Of a stretch of DNA of 10,126 nt, positions 5,101-10,126 are shown one piece after another (positions within the stretch are counted from its first letter, which is position 1; every line of letters begins with the position of its first letter). The notes beneath the pieces are model-generated. The model did not search any database, was not told the origin of the DNA, and saw only the letters and a list, made by a program, of their open reading frames with translations. The position numbers and the translations under genes are program-made. Source of the DNA: CANGYM01 sp044372405 (GTDB taxonomy: Bacteria > Pseudomonadota > Alphaproteobacteria > JAJTHO01 > CANGYM01); assembly GCA_044372405.1 (NCBI GenBank), contig JBILRW010000043.1, positions 1 to 10,126 on the forward strand. The letters run 5' to 3'.

Positions 5101-5286
5101 ATGGAAAAAGGTAAAACCCCGGGTACTCACGTGGGTGGCAACGGCGGCATCTACCAGCAAGTGGGACCACATGGTGGCAAGAAACCAAATTATGCAACGG
5201 TTCCAGATAATAAGCCTCTTCCTCCAACCACTAAGCCTGGTGACACTTGGGTGCCTATTAAAGTCACACCAACAAGCTATCGATAG
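5101..5286 (+). CDS. YjzC-like small Gly/Pro-rich protein
   Basis: The 61-residue protein has an excellent ribosome binding site (AGGAGGTG, eight bases before the ATG), so it is clearly meant to be translated. The sequence runs KTPGTHVGGNGGIYQQVGPH (5-24), then a basic GGKKPN, then KPLPPTTKPGDTWVPIK (38-54). This PG...G.Y...GP.GG......LPPT.KPG.T.V pattern recalls small YjzC-type proteins of unknown function. It has no membrane segment, signal peptide or cysteine. It is transcribed divergently from XRE-ImmA/PIN and ends at its own hairpin terminator. An overlapping frame starting at 5060 is longer but lacks a ribosome binding site and family-like content. That it is a gene is secure; the family is moderately so; the function is unknown. 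Confidence 0.8.
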   Translation: MEKGKTPGTHVGGNGGIYQQVGPHGGKKPNYATVPDNKPLPPTTKPGDTWVPIKVTPTSYR

Positions 5287-5298
5287 TGAGCCTGAAAG

Positions 5299-5339
5299 AC
5301 GAGGGTTAGGATTGCAGCTGATCCTCTCGTTCTTTCTTT
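5299..5339 (+). terminator. Intrinsic terminator after the small gene
   Basis: ACGAG (5299-5303) pairs with CTCGT (5326-5330), and AGGAT (5308-5312) with ATCCT (5321-5325), around an 8-base loop with a 4-base bulge on the left arm. The T-rich tail TCTTTCTTT follows at 5331-5339. It lies 13 bases after the stop of the small gene. Confidence 0.65.
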
Positions 5340-5688
5340 AACACTGCACAAACCGATGAACGCCTCACTCTATGCTTTCATCATCTTAAGGGTTAAAGCG
5401 TACCCCTGCGTACCCCAGAGTACCCCCGCGTAAGACACGTTTCGATACGCTGAATGGGGTACCGAGCCATTTCATGTTTTCAAACTTTTCTCTCCCCCTC
5501 ATGGTCATTCTGTCAAGGCCGGCTCTCCGCCTTGGTTTGCGGGTTTTTCACTTGGCGGCGGTGTTTTGGGGGTTTTACGCACGGCTTCGCATTGGTTCGC
5601 ACAGAGGGGTGATCCCCCCAGACCCCCATCTTGCCATCGCCCCCGCTTTGTCCTACAAAGGAGCCGTGAGACAACAGCAGAGGGATGT
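5340..5688. other. Long non-coding leader before carB
   Basis: No gene is supported here. It holds the best copy of the GTACCCC repeat (5400-5436) and a 6-bp hairpin CAAGGC/GCCTTG (5514-5534). A G- and C-run-rich stretch at 5571-5630 can fold on itself (for example GGGG-TGAT-CCCC near 5606-5617). The carB promoter must lie in this stretch or upstream, but I find no convincing -35/-10 pair. No carA precedes carB. Confidence 0.5.
5400..5436. repeat. GTACCCC 10-bp tandem repeat, three units plus tail
   Basis: Units GTACCCCTGC (5400-5409), GTACCCCAGA (5410-5419) and GTACCCCCGC (5420-5429) follow head to tail at an exact 10-base period and end in GTAAGAC. The last 17 bases are identical to 154-170. 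A 10-base period puts all units on one face of the helix, which suits a protein-binding array. Confidence 0.7.
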
Positions 5689-8600
5689 ATGCCCAAACGA
5701 ACAGATATTTCGTCCATTTTAATCATCGGCGCAGGGCCCATTGTCATTGGCCAGGCCTGCGAGTTTGACTATTCGGGAACCCAGGCGTGCCGGGCTTTGC
5801 GGGAGGAGGGCTATCGCGTCATCCTCATTAATTCCAACCCCGCCACCATTATGACGGATCCCTCGTCGGCTGATGCGGTGTATATTGAACCCATCACCCC
5901 GGAATTTGTCACCCAGATCATTGCCAAAGAGCGCCCCGATGCGCTGCTGCCCACCATGGGGGGTCAAACGGCGCTGAATACGGCCTTGGCCCTGGAAAAA
6001 AGTGGCGTTCTTAAACAATACAATGTTGAACTCATCGGGGCCAATGCCGACAGCATTGAGCGGGCCGAAGATCGTTTGAAATTCCGAACCCTGATGGACA
6101 CCCTGGGTCTCGAAAGCCCCAAAAGCCATATTGTCCGGTCCATGGACGATGCGCGGCAGGCTTTACCCCTGGTGGGACTGCCGGCCATTATCCGGCCTTC
6201 CTTCACCCTGGCCGGCACCGGCGGCGGGATTGCCTATAACAGTGAAGAATTTGAGGCCATTGTCAGCAATGGTTTAAAACTCTCCCCCGTGGGGGAGGTC
6301 CTGGTGGAGGAATCCGTCCTGGGCTGGAAAGAATACGAAATGGAGGTTGTTCGCGACCGCGCCGATAACGCCATTATTGTCTGTTCCATCGAAAACATTG
6401 ACCCCATGGGGATTCATACCGGGGACAGCATCACCGTGGCCCCGGCGTTGACCCTCACCGATAAAGAATATCAAAAAATGCGCGATGCTTCCCTTGCCGT
6501 TTTACGGGCGGTGGGTGTGGAAACCGGCGGATCCAACGTGCAGTTTGCGGTGGATCCCAAAACGGGGCGTCAGGTGGTTATTGAAATGAACCCCCGCGTA
6601 TCGCGCTCTTCGGCCTTGGCATCCAAAGCCACGGGCTTTCCCATCGCCAAAATCGCCGCCAAGCTGGCCGTGGGCTATACCCTGGATGAACTGAAAAACG
6701 ACATCACCCGCACGACACCGGCGGCGTTTGAGCCCACCCTTGATTATGTTGTCACCAAAATTCCCCGTTTTGCCTTCGAAAAATTCCCCGGCACCACCAA
6801 TCATCTCACCACCGCCATGAAATCCGTGGGGGAGGTCATGGGGCTGGGCCGTAATTTCAAGGAATCGTTGCAAAAGGCGCTGGCCTCCATGGAAACGGGC
6901 TTAACGGGCCTGAATGCCCCCAAAGGCGCAGAAAATTTAGATACCGATGCCATCCGGCGGAAACTGGCCGAGCCCACGCCAGACCGCTTGCTCTGGGTGG
7001 CAGAGGGCATACGGCGCGGCCTAACCCCCGAAGATATTCACACCATCACCAAAATTGATCCGTGGTTTTTGCGGCAGATTGGGGAAATTGTGGAAACGGA
7101 AACGGCGGTTAGGGGGCAAAAGGCGCCTCTTACGGCTGAAGATTGGCTCTCCCTAAAACGTGACGGTTTCACCGACGCCCGCCTGGCCGAGCTGTTGAAC
7201 GTGGCCCCCAACGCCATCAAAACCAGCCGCGCCGCTGTATCTGTGGTCTATAAACGCGTGGACACCTGCGCCGCCGAATTTGCCGCCAGCACCGCCTATA
7301 TGTACAGCACTTATGAAAAAGCCGTGGAGGGGCTGGAAAATCTGTCTTGTGAAGCGAGTATTTCTGAAAGAACCAAAATCCTGATCCTGGGCGGTGGCCC
7401 CAACCGCATTGGCCAGGGGATCGAGTTTGATTATTGTTGCGTTCATGCCGTTTTGGCCACCCGCGCCCTGGGGCACGAGGCCATTATGGTCAATTGCAAC
7501 CCCGAAACCGTGTCCACCGATTATGACCTCTCGGACCGGCTGTATTTTGAGCCCCTCACGGAAGAGCACGTCATTCAAATTTGCCAAAAAGAACAAGAAA
7601 AAGGCAAACTGCTCGGCGTCATCGTTCAGTTTGGGGGCCAAACGCCGCTGAAACTGGCTCACGCCCTGGAATCTGCCGGCATTCCCATTTTGGGAACGTC
7701 CCCCGATGCCATTGATCTGGCGGAGGACCGCGAGCGCTTTCAGCAACTGCTCCATAAATTAAACCTGAAACAACCCGCCAACGCCATTGCCTTGGGGGCG
7801 GAGGACGCCCTGATTCGGGGACAAGAACTCGGCTTTCCCCTGGTGGTGCGCCCCAGTTATGTCCTGGGCGGCCGGGCCATGGCGGTGGTGCATGATGCGG
7901 ATGAACTGCGCGTTTATCTGGACCGGGAAGCCAGCGTTTTGGGGGATAAACCCATCTTATTGGATTCGTTTTTAAACGATGCCTACGAAATTGATGTGGA
8001 TGCCCTGTGCGATGGACAAGATGTCTTTGTCGCGGGCATTATGGAACATATTGAGGAAGCGGGCATTCACTCCGGCGATTCCGCCTGCTGTCTGCCGCCG
8101 CATTCCTTGTCAGAGACCCTGTGCGAAGAACTGAAAAAACAAACCCGCGCCCTGGCCCTGGCCCTAAAGGTTCGGGGACTGATGAACATTCAATTCGCCA
8201 TTCGGGATAACGTCGTGTATGTGCTGGAGGTCAACCCCCGCGCCTCCCGCACGGTGCCCTTTGTGGCCAAGGCGACGGGATTGCCCCTGGCCGCTATGGC
8301 GACACGGATTATGGCGGGGCAAACGCTGGCGGATTTGCCGGAACTTGCGGGCTACACCCCCCCCGCATCCTTTGCGGTGAAGGAATCCGTGTTCCCGTTT
8401 TCCCGTTTTCCTGGGGTGGATGTTCTGCTGGGCCCCGAAATGAAATCCACGGGGGAGGTCATGGGCCGCGATACAACCTTTGCCCGGGCCTATGCCAAAG
8501 CGCAAATTGGGGCAGGCACGCCGCTGCCCGTTTCCGGCCGTGTGTTTTTATCGGTAAGGGACGCGGATAAGGATGCCATTGTGGCCTTGGCTGAGGAGTT

Positions 8601-8916
8601 GCACGCCATGGGCTTTGCTCTGCTGGCCACGGGGGGAACCGCCACCGTTATTCGCGCCGCCGGGTGCCCTGTGGAAACAGTGCTAAAGGTCGGGGAGGGC
8701 CGCCCGGACATCGTCGATGCGCTGATTAGCAAAAAAGTGGATTTGGTCATCAACACAACGTCAGGATCTCAGGCCATTAAGGACAGCTTTTCCATTCGCC
8801 GCACCGCCGTTGTGAACAGTATCCCCTACGTCACCACCCTGGCCGCTGCTCGGGCCACCGTCGCCGCCATGGCCGCCATGCGGGGGGAGGGGCTTAGGAT
8901 TTTTGGGTCAAAATAA
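5689..8916 (+). CDS. carB: Carbamoyl-phosphate synthase large subunit
   Basis: The 1075-residue protein is complete (E. coli CarB has 1073) and collinear with it. It makes carbamoyl phosphate from bicarbonate, two ATP and glutamine-derived ammonia for pyrimidine and arginine synthesis, together with CarA. The first ATP-grasp half (1 to about 400) has Arg129 and Arg169 at the E. coli positions, the loop SFTLAGTGGGIA, and NPRVSRSSALASKATG. An oligomerisation region follows. The second ATP-grasp half has ILGGGPNRIGQGIEFDYCCV, VRPSYVLGGRAM and NPRASRTVPFVAKATG. The C-terminal methylglyoxal-synthase-like allosteric domain (about 945-1075) has LLATGGTATVI and VINTTSGSQAI. I chose the ATG at 5689 because it starts MPKRTDISSILIIGAGP, as in homologues, behind AGAGGG; upstream in-frame codons add unrelated sequence. 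No carA lies within the window. Confidence 0.98.
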   Translation: MPKRTDISSILIIGAGPIVIGQACEFDYSGTQACRALREEGYRVILINSNPATIMTDPSSADAVYIEPITPEFVTQIIAKERPDALLPTMGGQTALNTALALEKSGVLKQYNVELIGANADSIERAEDRLKFRTLMDTLGLESPKSHIVRSMDDARQALPLVGLPAIIRPSFTLAGTGGGIAYNSEEFEAIVSNGLKLSPVGEVLVEESVLGWKEYEMEVVRDRADNAIIVCSIENIDPMGIHTGDSITVAPALTLTDKEYQKMRDASLAVLRAVGVETGGSNVQFAVDPKTGRQVVIEMNPRVSRSSALASKATGFPIAKIAAKLAVGYTLDELKNDITRTTPAAFEPTLDYVVTKIPRFAFEKFPGTTNHLTTAMKSVGEVMGLGRNFKESLQKALASMETGLTGLNAPKGAENLDTDAIRRKLAEPTPDRLLWVAEGIRRGLTPEDIHTITKIDPWFLRQIGEIVETETAVRGQKAPLTAEDWLSLKRDGFTDARLAELLNVAPNAIKTSRAAVSVVYKRVDTCAAEFAASTAYMYSTYEKAVEGLENLSCEASISERTKILILGGGPNRIGQGIEFDYCCVHAVLATRALGHEAIMVNCNPETVSTDYDLSDRLYFEPLTEEHVIQICQKEQEKGKLLGVIVQFGGQTPLKLAHALESAGIPILGTSPDAIDLAEDRERFQQLLHKLNLKQPANAIALGAEDALIRGQELGFPLVVRPSYVLGGRAMAVVHDADELRVYLDREASVLGDKPILLDSFLNDAYEIDVDALCDGQDVFVAGIMEHIEEAGIHSGDSACCLPPHSLSETLCEELKKQTRALALALKVRGLMNIQFAIRDNVVYVLEVNPRASRTVPFVAKATGLPLAAMATRIMAGQTLADLPELAGYTPPASFAVKESVFPFSRFPGVDVLLGPEMKSTGEVMGRDTTFARAYAKAQIGAGTPLPVSGRVFLSVRDADKDAIVALAEELHAMGFALLATGGTATVIRAAGCPVETVLKVGEGRPDIVDALISKKVDLVINTTSGSQAIKDSFSIRRTAVVNSIPYVTTLAAARATVAAMAAMRGEGLRIFGSK

Positions 8917-8997
8917 TAATGGCTCTTTTCCATAACGCTCTCCAGAAACGGGGTCCCTCGGAGCTATACCACGTTACCCACCGATTCTATTCGCATA

Positions 8998-9642
8998 TTA
9001 CAGTTTTCCGTAAATTTTTGCAGCGTTTTCGCCCCACACACAATGGGTGCGCATTGATTCCATAACTTTTTTTTCAAGAAGCACAAATGCTTCGTGTATA
9101 GGTTTTTCTAAGGCTTGTGCAACTATGTAAGCTTCTTTTTTCATAGCCAACAATTTTTTTGGAAAGATTTCCTGATCAAGAGAAGATTGGTGAGGACCGT
9201 CAACGGCGGGATAAAAAACCAAAAAATAGATATATTTTGTCAGCGGATAAATAACAAATTTCTCTTTTTGCGAAGCATCTTTCCCCAACAAAAGGGTTAC
9301 GATGAGCGCGTCAGCCTCTGAAGCGTTCATCGTAGCGTACATGTCTAACGCTTGTATATCTCGATAATCTTGATAGTGGTAAAGTCTTCTGCAAAAATGG
9401 ATTAAATCATTTTTGACGCGCCACCAAGAACGACAATAGTCTCGGTAATTCTTAAAACGCACAAACTGCATTTCCGGAAAGCGTTGTAAGAGTTCATCAT
9501 AACTCCAAAAATTATTCTCATCTTCTAGCACAATACGCGCATCAAATTTTTCTTTGAAACTCAAGGAAAAAGTTGTTTGAATATACTGGCGGGTCCCAGC
9601 AGCCAAACTCAACCAGTGAAAAATCTCATGATAAAGATGCAT
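8998..9642 (-). CDS. Orphan protein with N-terminal HExxH, unrecognised family
   Basis: I do not recognise this 214-residue protein. It is unusually rich in Tyr, Phe, Trp and His (for example KNYRDYCRSWWRV and FCRRLYHYQDYRD). It begins MHLYHEIFHWLSL, with an HExxH at residues 5-9 that could bind zinc, but no clear third ligand follows. No signal peptide or long hydrophobic segment is evident beyond short stretches such as YIYFLVFYPA. The gene is markedly more AT-rich than carB, which it faces convergently, and the ATG lacks a Shine-Dalgarno. A stop lies eight codons upstream, so this may be the 3' portion of a longer gene. It lies 40 bases downstream of a conflict-domain remnant on the same strand, so the two may once have been one gene or operon. 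That link is inference. Confidence 0.6.
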   Translation of the reverse strand: MHLYHEIFHWLSLAAGTRQYIQTTFSLSFKEKFDARIVLEDENNFWSYDELLQRFPEMQFVRFKNYRDYCRSWWRVKNDLIHFCRRLYHYQDYRDIQALDMYATMNASEADALIVTLLLGKDASQKEKFVIYPLTKYIYFLVFYPAVDGPHQSSLDQEIFPKKLLAMKKEAYIVAQALEKPIHEAFVLLEKKVMESMRTHCVWGENAAKIYGKL

Positions 9643-9682
9643 TGCAATCGTTAAAAATAAATTTTATATATTATTTATATTA
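9643..9682. other. Very AT-rich joint between two minus-strand frames
   Basis: This 40-base segment is almost pure A/T. It lies between the end of the SAV_2336-like remnant and the start of the orphan gene. It could hold a promoter for the orphan gene or mark a deletion joint. I see no defined -35/-10 pair. Confidence 0.4.
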
Positions 9683-9964
9683 TCAGCAAATATAAAAAAT
9701 GCAATAGATAAATCCGCCATTCCTTTCCCAGGGTTCCCAACGAGAGGAAGGAGCCCAAGGAGATTCATTTTTTAATGACACGGGGAAGCCGTGGGATAAG
9801 GCAGTTCTCTCAGCAATGCTCTCAGGAGAAAAAGGTGAAACAATGGTCAAAAGGTGATTCTTTCCCCATTCATGTAAAACCTCATTGTAACGACCTCCCC
9901 ACCAGTTAGGAGACGTACAATCCGTATAAAATAAAATCAAAAGTGTATCATCACCCCGCGAATT
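9683..9964 (-). pseudogene. Fragment resembling the SAV_2336-type N-terminal domain
   Basis: An open stretch of about 93 codons reads NSRGDDTLLILFYTDCTSPN, WWGGRYNEVLHEWGK, NHLLTIVSPFSPESIAERTAL and APSSRWEPWER. The order (hydrophobic strand, TDC, P-x-W-W-x-G, a helix ending in W, a second strand, RTAL, then a Pro-rich APSSRW) resembles part of the SAV_2336 domain of STAND/conflict proteins. The match is from memory of the family. A TAA lies immediately upstream in frame (9965-9967). The only start candidate inside is a TTG at 9940, in the middle of the first strand. The C-terminus dissolves into AT-rich sequence (FIYCIFYIC). So it is a piece cut at both ends, probably by the IS-like sequence just upstream. 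A short expressed protein from the TTG cannot be excluded. Confidence 0.5.
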
Positions 9965-9978
9965 TTAAAATCACAACT

Positions 9979-10007
9979 GTTGCCGTTTGACCCTTGAAAC
10001 CAGCAAC
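9979..10007. other. Hairpin between the remnant and the IS-like end
   Basis: GTTGC (9979-9983) pairs with GCAAC (10003-10007), and GTTT (9985-9988) with AAAC (9997-10000), around an 8-base loop. There is no T-run on either side. It lies within what may be the terminal part of an insertion sequence. Confidence 0.4.
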
Positions 10008-10010
10008 GTG

Positions 10011-10124
10011 TCAAAGCAAATTAGAAATGTCCTCTTTTAGCAAATTAGAAATGTCCTCTTTTTGTTTTTTTAGATGCAGGAGGCGGGGCAGGTTTTTATC
10101 CACAAATCCATAGCCCTTTTTTTG
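10011..10124 (-). CDS. C-terminal end of an unidentified, possibly transposase, frame; runs off the window
   Basis: On the minus strand a frame is open from the window edge to a TGA at 10011. It reads QKKGYGFVDKNLPRLLHLKK and then twice KEDISNLL, because the tandem DNA repeat is in frame. A second frame through the same repeat reads SKKTKRGHF followed by a stop, and a KRGHF-type end is one I associate with some IS transposases. Either frame could be the true C-terminus, or there may be a frameshift between them. Too little is visible to decide. Confidence 0.3.
   Translation of the reverse strand, partial: QKKGYGFVDKNLPRLLHLKKQKEDISNLLKEDISNLL
10015..10062. repeat. Two perfect 24-bp tandem repeats, probable IS end
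   Basis: Positions 10015-10038 and 10039-10062 are identical and adjacent (each begins AGCAAATTAGAAATGTCCTC and ends in TTTT). Such double subterminal repeats occur as transposase-binding sites near the ends of some IS elements, for example the IS21 group. A possible transposase 3' end reads into them from the right, so the element body should lie beyond the window. Confidence 0.65.
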
Positions 10125-10126
10125 AG

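Noticed and set aside
5060..5341. 93-codon frame overlapping the small YjzC-like gene
   Set aside because: It has no ribosome binding site, runs into the terminator, and has shadow-like content. The frame at 5101 has AGGAGGTG and a family-like sequence.
5566..5688. Longer N-terminus for carB (41 extra codons)
   Set aside because: The extra residues are unlike CarB. The ATG at 5689 has a ribosome binding site and aligns with E. coli numbering (Arg129, Arg169).
5340..5688. Attenuator or pyrimidine riboswitch upstream of carB
   Set aside because: There are G/C-rich hairpins but no leader peptide, no terminator T-run near carB and no recognisable aptamer. The evidence is too weak.
7153..7755. 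200-codon minus-strand frame inside carB
   Set aside because: It is antisense of a conserved housekeeping gene, rich in Gly/Phe/Asn as expected from reverse-complemented carB codons, with no start signals.
10015..10062. CRISPR array
   Set aside because: There are only two repeat units, directly adjacent with no spacer.
1..10126. tRNA or rRNA genes
   Set aside because: I found no cloverleaf with a T-loop GTTCRANNC and CCA-side pairing, and no rRNA-like stretch.

Overview
This window most likely comes from an alphaproteobacterium. The only strong phylogenetic marker is a complete carB (5689-8916) whose protein looks alphaproteobacterial. The GTCATTCCCGCG-type palindromic repeat and the TA-flanked miniature element fit, but they are not diagnostic. 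I cannot name the genus.

Layout. Positions 1-790 are a repeat-rich, essentially gene-free stretch. It holds two miniature inverted-repeat elements with recognisable insertion scars (a TA-flanked one at 224-390, and one at 420-575 flanked by a 10-bp duplication). It also holds an interrupted small reading frame and the promoter and 5' end of a truncated gene. A class II Fic AMP-transferase-like gene follows on the minus strand (793-1944). Two hipBA-type toxin-antitoxin loci come next on the plus strand (2158-2791 and 2954-3278). In both, the XRE antitoxin/repressor gene is intact and the hipA kinase gene is wrecked. One hipA lost its central part, and the other is cut after about 17 codons where a minus-strand module abuts it. 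That module is an XRE-ImmA/IrrE metallopeptidase fusion whose stop overlaps the start of a PIN-domain ribonuclease gene (4951 down to 3222). It is transcribed divergently from a small YjzC-like Gly/Pro-rich protein gene (5101-5286). The space between them carries a consensus extended -10 promoter and clustered AACAT/ATGTT inverted repeats.

After a 350-base non-coding stretch with 10-bp tandem GTACCCC repeats comes the housekeeping gene carB. Beyond it, on the minus strand, are an AT-rich orphan gene with an N-terminal HExxH (8998-9642), a fragment resembling part of the SAV_2336-type conflict-system domain (9683-9964), and, at the window edge, an insertion-sequence-like end with two perfect 24-bp tandem repeats.

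Overall this is an accessory patch around carB that has taken in toxin-antitoxin and conflict genes repeatedly and lost several of them. The most interesting live unit is XRE-ImmA/IrrE + PIN with the divergent small gene. One reading is a nuclease toxin, a protease/repressor partner and a co-regulated small protein. The domain calls come from motifs. The functional linkage is inference.
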